DNA from: Candidatus Melainabacteria bacterium
Lineage (GTDB): Bacteria; Cyanobacteriota; Vampirovibrionia; Obscuribacterales; Obscuribacteraceae
Length of the DNA: 64,000 bases
NCBI GenBank assembly: GCA_017307165.1
Contig: JAFKGK010000002.1
Span: 124,001 to 188,000, forward strand
Reading direction: 5' to 3'
Shown: positions 41,033 through 49,174 of the stretch, in pieces
Position numbering within the stretch: the first letter of the stretch is position 1
Layout of the letters: each line of letters starts with the position of its first letter
Notes under the pieces: model-generated
Database searches by the model: none
The model's input: the letters and a program-made list of their open reading frames with translations, nothing else
Told to the model about the DNA's origin: nothing
Made by a program: the position numbers and the translations under genes

Positions 41033-43731
41033 ACTGTCGATTTTTCCACGATGTCTTCAAAGATGCGTCTTGCTTCGGTCAGTTTGGCCTCGCTGGCATC
41101 CTTGCCACCAGCCGAAGCGATGTCGGGGCGGCCGCCGCCCTTGCCTCCGAGGATGGTGGCAACCTGGGCTACTACCTTGCCTGCATTTAGCCCCCGTTTA
41201 ACAAGGTCGGGTGAAAAAGCCACGACGATCGAGACGTTCTCTTTGCCTTGGGGAGCCATCAAGAGTGTGGCGCTGTTGCCTGAGCGACCCTTGATGTTTT
41301 CGGCGATAGTCTTGATGGTTTGAGCTCCAGCATCAGGCATCACCGACGATATCACGGCCATATCGTGCACTTTCTTTGCACCATCGACTAACTCGCTAAC
41401 ACGAGAAAGAGCTAACTTCTCTTCGAGTGCCTGCGTGAGTTTTTCTTTTTGTTTGATCTGATCCTGCAATCTATCGATCTGTGCTGCCATATCTTGAGGC
41501 TTGACCTTGAGCCTTTCGGCGGCATCTCCTAAGTAACGCAATTGCTCTGAAATATATTGCCAGGCTTTTTCGCCTGCCAGAGCTTCTACACGTCGGGTGC
41601 CCTGAGCGACCGAGCCTTCGGAAATGATCTTGATTTGTCCGAGATCGAGCGAATTAGCGACGTGTGTGCCGCCGCAAAACTCCAGGCTAAAATCTCCCAT
41701 TTTGACGACGCGTACCCTATCTCCGTATTTTTCGCCAAACATGGCTATGGCGCCTGTCTGCTTGGCCTCGTCCAGAGTCATTTCTTGAGTCTCTACCGGT
41801 GAGGCGCTGGCTATCCATTGATTCATGAGGTTTTCGACCTTGTTTAGATCGGCCTTGTTGGGCTGTCGATCCAAGGTAAAGTCAAAACGCATAGCGTTGG
41901 GACCGACCTGCGATCCTGCTTGTACTACTTGCTTGCCAAAGACTTGTCTGGCAGCAGCGTGAAATACGTGGGCAGCACTATGGTGCTTGATGGTGGCACG
42001 GCGGCGATCCTTATCGACTATGGCCGTGATCTTTTGCGCAGGCTCGATGGTCCCGGAGAGTACGCGTACTCTGTGGATATGCAAGCCTTCATGCTTTTTG
42101 GTATCCATCACTTGCAAGCGCACGTCCGGGCCTTCGAGAAAACCAGTATCACCAAGTTGCCCGCCGGATTCTCCGTAAAAAGGCGTAGTATCGAGGATAA
42201 CGTCTACTTCTTCGCCTTCTTGAGCGGCGAGGACTGGTTTGCCATCCTTTATCAGGGCAAGGACTTCGCCGGGTTCGCTCATGGAGGCATAACCAGTAAA
42301 ATTGGTCGTGCCGTGCTCCTTGAGTACTTTGCCCAGAGCTTCTTCGCCAGTGAGTATGACGTTAAACTTAGATACGGACGAAACTTCTTCGTGTTTCTTT
42401 CGAGCTTCGGCAAAGCCCACCATGTCTACTGACTTGCCGCGCTCCTGAGCGATCTCGGATGTAAGCTCGATCGGAAAGCCATAAGTCGCATATAAATTGA
42501 AGGCATCTTCTCCGTCGACTATGTCCTTTTGGCTGGACAAAATCTCCTCGAGCATATTATTGCCGCGATCGATTGTCTTAGAAAAGCGCTCTTCTTCTTC
42601 TTTTATTACTCTGACAATATTGTCGCGCTCAGTCTTGAGCTCGCCGTAAAAATCGCCATACATAGCGACTATATCGTCTACAAGCTGGTATATAAAAGGA
42701 CGATCGATCCCCAGTAGTCTGCCAAATCTAGCGGCTCTACGGATAATAAATCTCAGCACGTAACCCCGGCCTACGTTACTGGTTCTGACACCATCGGCGG
42801 TGAGGAAGGTGACACAGCGTGCATGATCGGCAATGATCTTGAGGTAGCAATCATGCTTGGACTCGGTGCTTGCATCCCAGGCCTCGTTCATCAAGCCGCC
42901 GGTATAGCTGATGCCGGCGATTTGGGAGACTTTTTGCAGGATGGGGAAAAAGAGATCGGTCTCGAATGTATTGTTTTTGTCTTGCAGGACCAGGGCAACT
43001 CTCTCTAAGCCAGAGCCGGTGTCGACGTTTTTCTTTTCGAGAGGAGTAAAGTTGCCGTTTTCGTCTTTGTAGAGCTCCATAAAGACGAGGTTCCAAAATT
43101 CCATATAGCGATCGCCTTCGAAGCCATCGCAATAGTCTTGAAATGTCTCCGGTCCATAAGCTGGTCCACGATCGTAATAGATCTCTGAGCATGGACCACA
43201 TGGACCTGTGGGACCTGGTGGTCCCCAAAAGTTGTCTTTGCGGGACATGCGATAGATGCGATCGGCAGCGACTCCGACAGTGTTGTGCCAGATATCGTAA
43301 GCTTCTTCATCGGGTGGATTGAGTTCGTCGCCTTCAAAGATTGTGACGTAGAGGCGGTCTTTTTCGAGACCGAGCTCTTGTGTGACAAATTCCCAGGCCC
43401 ACGGGATGACTTGTTTTTTAAAATAATCACCAAAGCTAAAGTTGCCAAGCATCTCAAAGAAGCTATGGTGGCGTGCCGTGCGCCCGATGTTTTCGATATC
43501 GGAGTCTTTGCCGCCAGCTCTGGCGCATTTTTGGACAGTGACGGCCCTGGGTGGGTCAGGAGCCTCAGCTTGACCCAGAAAAATCGGTACAAATTGGACC
43601 ATGCCGGCAGAAGTCAGCAAGAGGGTGGGATTGTCCGGAATGAGGCTGCTGCTAGGCTTGTGCGCGTGTCCGCGCTTGTCTCTAAAATAAGAAACAAAGC
43701 TATTGCGGATCTCGTTACCGGTTAGAGCCAT
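41029..43731 (-). CDS. alaS: Alanyl-tRNA synthetase
   Basis: 900-residue class II synthetase that charges tRNA-Ala. The class II core has MLGNFSFGDYFK, HHSFFEMLGN, GPPGPTGPCGPCSEIYYD and DTGSGLERVALVLQ. The editing domain carries the zinc ligands HHSAAHVFHAA (HxxxH type) and CGGTHVANSLDLG (CxxxH). The C-terminal DHHA1 domain ends with GGGRPDIASAGGKDAS. The ATG follows GGGGG at short spacing; nine further upstream codons are unlikely. It heads an operon with rnhA and a secreted-protein gene. TATAAT about 31 bases upstream is a likely -10 element. I find no T-box or other riboswitch in the leader, which is too short to hold one. Confidence 0.97.
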   Translation of the reverse strand: MALTGNEIRNSFVSYFRDKRGHAHKPSSSLIPDNPTLLLTSAGMVQFVPIFLGQAEAPDPPRAVTVQKCARAGGKDSDIENIGRTARHHSFFEMLGNFSFGDYFKKQVIPWAWEFVTQELGLEKDRLYVTIFEGDELNPPDEEAYDIWHNTVGVAADRIYRMSRKDNFWGPPGPTGPCGPCSEIYYDRGPAYGPETFQDYCDGFEGDRYMEFWNLVFMELYKDENGNFTPLEKKNVDTGSGLERVALVLQDKNNTFETDLFFPILQKVSQIAGISYTGGLMNEAWDASTESKHDCYLKIIADHARCVTFLTADGVRTSNVGRGYVLRFIIRRAARFGRLLGIDRPFIYQLVDDIVAMYGDFYGELKTERDNIVRVIKEEEERFSKTIDRGNNMLEEILSSQKDIVDGEDAFNLYATYGFPIELTSEIAQERGKSVDMVGFAEARKKHEEVSSVSKFNVILTGEEALGKVLKEHGTTNFTGYASMSEPGEVLALIKDGKPVLAAQEGEEVDVILDTTPFYGESGGQLGDTGFLEGPDVRLQVMDTKKHEGLHIHRVRVLSGTIEPAQKITAIVDKDRRRATIKHHSAAHVFHAAARQVFGKQVVQAGSQVGPNAMRFDFTLDRQPNKADLNKVENLMNQWIASASPVETQEMTLDEAKQTGAIAMFGEKYGDRVRVVKMGDFSLEFCGGTHVANSLDLGQIKIISEGSVAQGTRRVEALAGEKAWQYISEQLRYLGDAAERLKVKPQDMAAQIDRLQDQIKQKEKLTQALEEKLALSRVSELVDGAKKVHDMAVISSVMPDAGAQTIKTIAENIKGRSGNSATLLMAPQGKENVSIVVAFSPDLVKRGLNAGKVVAQVATILGGKGGGRPDIASAGGKDASEAKLTEARRIFEDIVEKSTV

Positions 43732-43761
43732 CGGTCCCCCTAGATAATATGCCAAAAGCCC

Positions 43762-43767
43762 ATTATA
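43762..43767 (-). promoter_or_regulatory. Candidate alaS -10 box
   Basis: Consensus TATAAT on the minus strand, about 31 bases before the alaS ATG. The expected -35 position does not hold a good match. Confidence 0.4.
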
Positions 43768-43873
43768 TCTTATTCTCCACCTTGAATTGCTGAGTCCGTT
43801 TCTGCTAACCTCAAATAAATTATCAATGTAAAGTAACTATCTAAATTTGTTTCTTATTTTATGGAATGCAGCA

Positions 43874-44782
43874 TTGAAAGTCTCCAGAGTCCTTGTAATC
43901 CAGAAAAAATCAACCTATCAGCTGCAGGCCCAGGAGCATAAAGAGGCAAGATTTATCAAGCTCCTCGAAGAAGGGGCAGAAGTCGTGACCAGGGTCAAAT
44001 TAGCTCACGAGGAGCATATGGAGACTGTCGAGTCGCTCGAGCGCGAGCTGACTGCCAGGGGCATCCAGTATAAGGCTGTCTGGCGAGAGCAAATCCAAGG
44101 CGTGGTAACCGACTATGACCTGGTCATATCTGTCGGTGGTGACGGCACTTTTCTTGATGCATCTCATGCCGTTCAAGATCTGCCGATTTTAGGAGTCAAT
44201 TCCAGTAGTTCTAGTAGTTTTGGCCATTTTTGCATGGCTCGCAAGGACACTTTTGCTCAGATCCTGGACGATATCCAGTCTGACGCTGTGTCGACTATCG
44301 ATATGCTAAGACTCACACTCAGACTAAATGGCGAGGTCATCCACGAACCAGTGTTAAACGAGGTGCTGGTCGCACACGATAATCCAGGCGCCACGACTCG
44401 GTATCTCTTGCAAATCGACGGACGCAAAGAAGAACATCGATGTTCAGGCATCTATATTGCGACGCCCGCTGGTTCTACCGGGTCGGTCCGTTCTGCGGGC
44501 GCCCGAGTATTGCCTATCGACGACATGCAATACGAGTACTGGGTGCGTGAGGCTTGTATCCGACCAGGCGAATCTCTCGCCTTTACCAAAGGTCTCTTGC
44601 CAGCGGGAGCCAGCATCGTTTTGACCAGTCAGATGCGCACCGGCAAGCTCTTTATCGATGGACCTCACATCAGCTATCCATTTGCTCTAGGGGATACCCT
44701 CGAGGTAACAGCCGGCACCAACAATCTCAGGGCCTATGTCAATCCCAATGTCAACGACATTTTTAACAGTTATATCCACTGA
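43874..44782 (+). CDS. nadK: NAD kinase
   Basis: About 302-residue ATP-NAD kinase that makes NADP. The GGDGT motif is in YDLVISVGGDGTFLDASHAV. The second conserved loop is IYIATPAGSTGSVRSAGA, and the C-terminal TGKLFIDGPHISYP matches the family's last strands. The N-terminal half has a helical HKEARFIKLLEEGAEVVTRVKLAHEEH segment that is less typical and is shared by the long-form bacterial/plastid type. The start is not certain: I take the TTG of LKVSRVLVIQKK; another TTG nine codons upstream is open. It precedes murT by 38 bases on the same strand, so cotranscription is likely. Confidence 0.9.
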   Translation: MKVSRVLVIQKKSTYQLQAQEHKEARFIKLLEEGAEVVTRVKLAHEEHMETVESLERELTARGIQYKAVWREQIQGVVTDYDLVISVGGDGTFLDASHAVQDLPILGVNSSSSSSFGHFCMARKDTFAQILDDIQSDAVSTIDMLRLTLRLNGEVIHEPVLNEVLVAHDNPGATTRYLLQIDGRKEEHRCSGIYIATPAGSTGSVRSAGARVLPIDDMQYEYWVREACIRPGESLAFTKGLLPAGASIVLTSQMRTGKLFIDGPHISYPFALGDTLEVTAGTNNLRAYVNPNVNDIFNSYIH

Positions 44783-44820
44783 TTGTTTTTCAGGCAGCAC
44801 TATTTTTATTTGAGCGGATC

Positions 44821-46278
44821 ATGGGCGACACAAATACTACGAACGACACTAGCAATCCAATAATCAATCAAGGCAAGTTGAGTCTGCGTGATAGATCGGC
44901 AGTGTTTGCTGCCCAGGCAGCATCTACCCTGATCAAAAAGATGGGTCTGGGTCTGGGATCCAACCTGCCTGGTCGCATTGCGCGCAAGGTCTCTCCTGGA
45001 GTATTGGGAGCTCTGGCTGCTCAAAGCGAAAAAGGCGTCCTGGCTGTGACCGGTACCAATGGCAAAAGCACCACCAGTGGTATCCTCTCCTCGATCTTGC
45101 GCACTGCTGGTTTTACCTTCGCGCACAATAAGCAAGGCGCCAATCTCGTCACAGGCATCACTGCCTCACTGGTGCAGACTGCCAGCATTATCGATGGCAT
45201 CAAGGCTGATTATTGCCTTTTCGAAATAGATGAGGCTGCACTGCCTCTGGTGGCGCGCGAAGCCCACATCAAATGCGTTGTGGTCACTAATCTCTTTCGC
45301 GACCAACTCGATCGCTTTGGCGAGTTGGACACGACTAGCAAATTGATCGCTAAGGGCATCATGCAAGACAAATCGCATGCGGTGCTCAATGCCGATGATC
45401 CCAATGTCGCGCAAATGGTACCGGATGTAGAGCGTCTTTTTTATGGCATCGAACAGGTCGAGTCAGGCGCGGCATCTGTTTGCCAAGTCAAAGGCGAAAA
45501 AGCTGACAGCACCGAGCTGGCTTATTGCCGCAACTGCCAGACCGAAGTGGTCTACGACCGTATATTTTATGGTCAGATCGGCCATTGGCGCTGCCCTGCC
45601 TGTGATCATCACCGGCCGACGCCTCAGGTCAGAGCCTTTGAGGTAGCCGCTGGTCCTTTGTCCAGTCGCTTTAAATTGGCTCTGGGCGATCGAGTAGAGG
45701 ATTGCTATCTGCCCTTGCCAGGCTTATTTAATGTCTACAATGCTCTAGCTGCAGCAGCTTGCGCTTACAGCCAGGGCGTATCACCAGAAGCCATCAGGTC
45801 TGGCATCAAAGAGTACACTACTCTCTTTGGCCGTTCCGAAAAGATGACAGTCGAAGGTAAGCCTGTGGTCGTGCAATTGATCAAAAATCCAGCTGGTGCT
45901 ACTCAAGCCGTAGCCTCATGTGTAGCAGACAGCAATCCTGGCATTCTAATAGCCATCAACGACAATCTCGCCGATGGGCGTGACGTGTCCTGGCTATGGG
46001 ATGCAGATTTTGAGCAGCTTGCTACCAAGCTCTCCCTCGATGCAGATGCCAAAGTGACCGTTTCTGGTCAGAGAGCCGAAGACATGGCGATCAGGATGAA
46101 ATATGCTGGTCTTGCGGCCGATCGCATAATCGTGCAACCGCGCCTCCCTCAAGCCCTCAGATCAGCCCTGGACAATCTGGCGCCCGGACAGACTCTCTGG
46201 ATACTGCCTACATACACCAATCTGCTTGATCTCCAAAAGATCATGAAGACCATGGGTGCTCCCATGTCCGGCACTTGA
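44821..46278 (+). CDS. murT: Lipid II isoglutaminyl synthase subunit MurT
   Basis: 485-residue Mur-ligase relative that, with the glutaminase GatD, amidates D-Glu of the lipid II stem peptide. The ATP loop is GVLAVTGTNGKSTTSG, and EIDEAALPLV plus VVVTNLFRDQLDRFGEL are Mur middle-domain motifs. The MurT-specific Cys4 zinc insert is present (YCRNCQTEVV, RCPACDHHRP). The C-terminal DUF1727 shows AINDNLADGRDVSWLWDADFE. The gene normally pairs with gatD, but here it is followed by a convergent unrelated gene and preceded by NAD kinase, so GatD must be encoded elsewhere. Confidence 0.93.
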   Translation: MGDTNTTNDTSNPIINQGKLSLRDRSAVFAAQAASTLIKKMGLGLGSNLPGRIARKVSPGVLGALAAQSEKGVLAVTGTNGKSTTSGILSSILRTAGFTFAHNKQGANLVTGITASLVQTASIIDGIKADYCLFEIDEAALPLVAREAHIKCVVVTNLFRDQLDRFGELDTTSKLIAKGIMQDKSHAVLNADDPNVAQMVPDVERLFYGIEQVESGAASVCQVKGEKADSTELAYCRNCQTEVVYDRIFYGQIGHWRCPACDHHRPTPQVRAFEVAAGPLSSRFKLALGDRVEDCYLPLPGLFNVYNALAAAACAYSQGVSPEAIRSGIKEYTTLFGRSEKMTVEGKPVVVQLIKNPAGATQAVASCVADSNPGILIAINDNLADGRDVSWLWDADFEQLATKLSLDADAKVTVSGQRAEDMAIRMKYAGLAADRIIVQPRLPQALRSALDNLAPGQTLWILPTYTNLLDLQKIMKTMGAPMSGT

Positions 46279-46293
46279 TAAGGCTAGATCCTT

Positions 46294-46325
46294 AGATAGT
46301 CTATTCGAGAGATAATCTATTCGAG
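46294..46325 (+). repeat. Tandem 16-base repeat at convergent 3' ends
   Basis: AGATAGTCTATTCGAG (46294-46309) is followed directly by AGATAATCTATTCGAG (46310-46325), one difference. The second copy includes the stop codon of the minus-strand pseudogene. Confidence 0.85.
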
Positions 46326-47028
46326 CATTAATTCTATTTCGTCACGCACATGGCGATAGCCTGTGGGTTCGTCCATCAATGTGCGAGCAAATTTGCGTTT
46401 CTCTATTTTGCTAGTGCTCAAAAGATTGTGGGGTAAAACCAGCCTTTTAGATCCGACTGTTTGCTTTTTGTATTGCATGAGCCTCAACGGGAGGCCAAAT
46501 CCGCGCGGGCAGTCAGTAAGCGAGGCGCAGGCATCCTGCATCTGTCTCGGGACCTTGATATCATTGGTGACCCAAAACTCACCGACGGTGGTGGCAGGTC
46601 CTTTGGCGCCTGCATTTTGATGCACTGCCATGTAATGCTGGCATTTATAGCCGAGTATATCTATTTTTTTCTTTGGCCAATATTTTTTCTATAATGCCCT
46701 TCTTTTTTTCATCCTCACTCACCTGGTGCCATTTCACCCTGCTGTCAAAAGCTTGAATGGTAGGCGCAAAGACTGTCCTAGTCTGAGGATTGTAGAGCCT
46801 TATAGTCTTGTAGGGAGGTGTAAAAAAAATCTGCATGCCCATGGCATCCATGCGAAAAGCATTATTGGTGACAAAGCAGGTGACAGTGCCATATGTGGCG
46901 CTCTGCTGCCTGATCATCAAGGCCTCTAGATCCCCTTGATCGGCGTGGCAAGCCTTGACACTAAAATGACAGGCGAGCAAGAGCATGCTGGCAATAATCT
47001 TGAATCTTGTGGAGCGTGATCGTGGCAT
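46317..47028 (-). pseudogene. Secreted-protein gene broken by one-base frameshift
   Basis: Two frames read as one protein if a single A is removed from the A7 run at 46664-46670. The first part has a signal peptide (MLLLACHFSVKACHADQ) and the pattern TVTCFVTNNAFRMDAMGMQIFF, RLYNPQTRTVFAPTIQAF, WHQVSEDEKKKGIIEKILAKEK. Its frame ends a few codons past the A run. The second continues IDILGYKCQHYMAVHQNAG, VGEFWVTNDIKVPRQ and ends RDEIELMLE. The corrected product is about 236 residues and looks like a LolA/DUF4412-type exported protein, by pattern only. The A7 may be an assembly error, an inactivating mutation or a slippery site. It is divergent from the third kinase with 40 bases between starts. 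Confidence 0.72.
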
Positions 47029-47055
47029 AATCTTTTGGTACCGAGCAGAGACACA

Positions 47056-47061
47056 TATAAT
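47056..47061 (+). promoter_or_regulatory. Candidate -10 box for a leaderless kinase transcript
   Basis: A consensus TATAAT ends seven bases before the kinase ATG, and no Shine-Dalgarno sequence is present. TTGGTA (47035-47040) is a possible -35 with a short 15-base spacer. Confidence 0.45.
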
Positions 47062-47068
47062 CACAGAT

Positions 47069-49117
47069 ATGGATGATAACGTACCCGAAGGCCAAATCGA
47101 TATTGATCGATTGATTTCGGAAAGATGGGAAGTACTCGAGCGCATCGGCGAAGGAGGTATGAGCGAGGTCTTTAAGGCTCGCCACGTCTTGATGCGCAAG
47201 ATCGGTGCGATCAAGTTTCTCAAGGGCAATCTCTCGCACGATCCACAAGCGGTACGGAGATTTCAGCAGGAGGCTCTGGCCTCCGGCAGTCTCGGGCATC
47301 CCAATATCGTCCAGGTCTATGATTGCGGAGTCGCGCCGCAAGGCTTTTATCTGATCCTCGAGTTTCTCGAGGGCATGAGTCTGGCCGATGTGCTGGACGA
47401 AAGAGCTGATTATGCTCCAGATGGCCGGGGGCGTTTGCACATTGAAGAAGCGGTGCCGATCTTTGTCCAGATCTGCGAAGGTCTGGCTCACGCTCACCAC
47501 AAGGGCATCGTGCACCGTGATATGAAGCCTTCGAACGTCATGCTCACCGGGCTCACTGCCGGCAGTCTCTCCGAATCGCACGTCAAGCTAGTGGATTTTG
47601 GCATTGCCAAAATGCTGCGTGCCGAGACTCGTGAGGCCAAATCATTGACAAAGACTGGCGAAGTCTTTGGCAGCCCCCTCTATATGAGTCCTGAACAGTG
47701 TCTGGGCAAGGACATGGATGGTCGATCAGATATTTATTCGCTAGGTTGTCTGATGTGGGAGGCGGTAGCCGGCAGAAAGGCCTTGATGGGCAAAAATCCC
47801 ACAGAGACGATGATGAAACATGTGCAAGAGGCTCCGGATCTCAGCGGTCTCGAAGACATAGATTATGATCATCCCGAGTTTTTTGCCTCGATTATTTCTG
47901 CTTGTCTGGCTAAAAATCCTGATGATCGCTTTCAGACCATGGAAGAGCTCAGGGATGCCTTATTAGAGTTGCCGCTGTCGCATCACGAACCCCCAGCAAA
48001 TCCCCAAGAATCGCTAAAACTCAAGGCGATGATAGCTGGACTTGCTTTTGCGGCTTCCTTTGTCGTGATGACGATGGGTATAGCGATTTTTTCGCAATGG
48101 GATGTGCGCCCTCCATATCAGCTTAGATTGCAGGATGATCTCGATCAGACATCGGGTTTTGGATCAAAATCAGGCTCAGAGTCAGTCGCTAATCAAAACT
48201 TTAGTCGCGTGCTGGAGCCGACTTCGGGCCTGCTCGAAAGCTCCGTGCGTGATCAATTGAGTGCTGTCAACTTTGTCCGGGCAATGCTAAAGGATGGCAA
48301 CAATCTTTTGGCTGCGGGCAAGACTGCTGATGCTTATCACCGATTAGATGGTCTTAGCGAATGGTTGGATTCGGATAATGGTAAGAGGCTGAAAGACCAA
48401 TTGCCTTATGCGAAATTGGACGTACTTGGTGGGATTGCTGCGGTTATCTGTGCTACTAAAGGAGATCGAGACATCGAACTGGACCAGATCGATGGTCGAC
48501 TCGCCAATGCCATCTACAAAGCCCGCAAACTGGAGTGCGAAGGTGATAAAGCCAGGTCCGTGGTCGATGCTTACGCTGCTCGGGCTCGAGTGCAATTGGC
48601 CAAGGACAGCAAGAAGGCCTGTGCGGACACCATCGTTACCATGCTTGCTTTCGAAGGCGAGCACCAGGATAGTTTAGACGCCGTGCGCAGGGCTATCTGG
48701 GCCAATCTCGCCGCGTCCCTCTATGCGAGTAGTGCTACCTCTGCACAAGATATGCGCTTATTAGATGAGAGCCGGCATTTGTATGCTCAGACCATCTCTT
48801 CTTTAGCGAGCCTGAGTGAGAGCAAGACCAAGACTCCTATTACGGCTAGTGATCCGGGAGCAGTACTGCGGCAATCTATGTTGGCGCATTATGGCCTGGG
48901 ACAGGTCCAATATATCCTTGGAGAACTCTCGAATAACAACGAAAAGACCGAGCATTATAAAGCTGCATTTGATGAAGTCCAGACAGCCATCGGTATGGCC
49001 AAGCAAGCAAGACTCAGTGAGGCAGCTATCTCTGGCATGCATGCCCAGGCCTTTCTTGCGGTCAAAAAATACGATACTTTCAAGGCAGTCCTGTACCGGC
49101 TAAATAATCATGTATAA
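47069..49117 (+). CDS. Membrane Ser/Thr protein kinase with large outer helical domain
   Basis: 682-residue Hanks-type kinase without the zinc ribbon. The core has RIGEGGMSEVFKA (25-37), catalytic K49 (GAIKFL), HRDMKPSN with HRD 149-151, DFG 176-178, SPLYMSPEQC near 202-211 and DGRSDIYSLGCLMWE. A membrane helix lies at about 321-342. The outer 340 residues are helical, TPR-like in places (KTADAYHRLDGLSEWLDSD, HYGLGQVQYILGELSNNNEK), suited to ligand or protein binding. I start at MDDNVPEGQI; an upstream frame runs into the divergent gene. It is followed after 57 bases by a second kinase gene. Confidence 0.92.
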   Translation: MDDNVPEGQIDIDRLISERWEVLERIGEGGMSEVFKARHVLMRKIGAIKFLKGNLSHDPQAVRRFQQEALASGSLGHPNIVQVYDCGVAPQGFYLILEFLEGMSLADVLDERADYAPDGRGRLHIEEAVPIFVQICEGLAHAHHKGIVHRDMKPSNVMLTGLTAGSLSESHVKLVDFGIAKMLRAETREAKSLTKTGEVFGSPLYMSPEQCLGKDMDGRSDIYSLGCLMWEAVAGRKALMGKNPTETMMKHVQEAPDLSGLEDIDYDHPEFFASIISACLAKNPDDRFQTMEELRDALLELPLSHHEPPANPQESLKLKAMIAGLAFAASFVVMTMGIAIFSQWDVRPPYQLRLQDDLDQTSGFGSKSGSESVANQNFSRVLEPTSGLLESSVRDQLSAVNFVRAMLKDGNNLLAAGKTADAYHRLDGLSEWLDSDNGKRLKDQLPYAKLDVLGGIAAVICATKGDRDIELDQIDGRLANAIYKARKLECEGDKARSVVDAYAARARVQLAKDSKKACADTIVTMLAFEGEHQDSLDAVRRAIWANLAASLYASSATSAQDMRLLDESRHLYAQTISSLASLSESKTKTPITASDPGAVLRQSMLAHYGLGQVQYILGELSNNNEKTEHYKAAFDEVQTAIGMAKQARLSEAAISGMHAQAFLAVKKYDTFKAVLYRLNNHV

Positions 49118-49174
49118 AACTGGGCACACTAATGTATCGACTGCAATGCCGGATCCCTTGAGAGGCTGATATTT

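Noticed and set aside
43732..43873. T-box riboswitch in front of alaS
   Set aside because: The leader is under 50 bases from the likely -10 box and lacks the T-box consensus or any large stem set.
46664..46670. Programmed -1 ribosomal frameshift at the A7 run
   Set aside because: The frame change needed is +1 (equivalent to deleting one A), which a -1 slip on this A-rich heptamer would not give; it would hit TAG. Transcriptional slippage or an error is more likely.
46985..47068. 28-residue N-terminal extension of the third kinase
   Set aside because: It would cover the opposite gene's signal peptide and the TATAAT box; the kinase fold needs only the sequence from MDDNVPEG.
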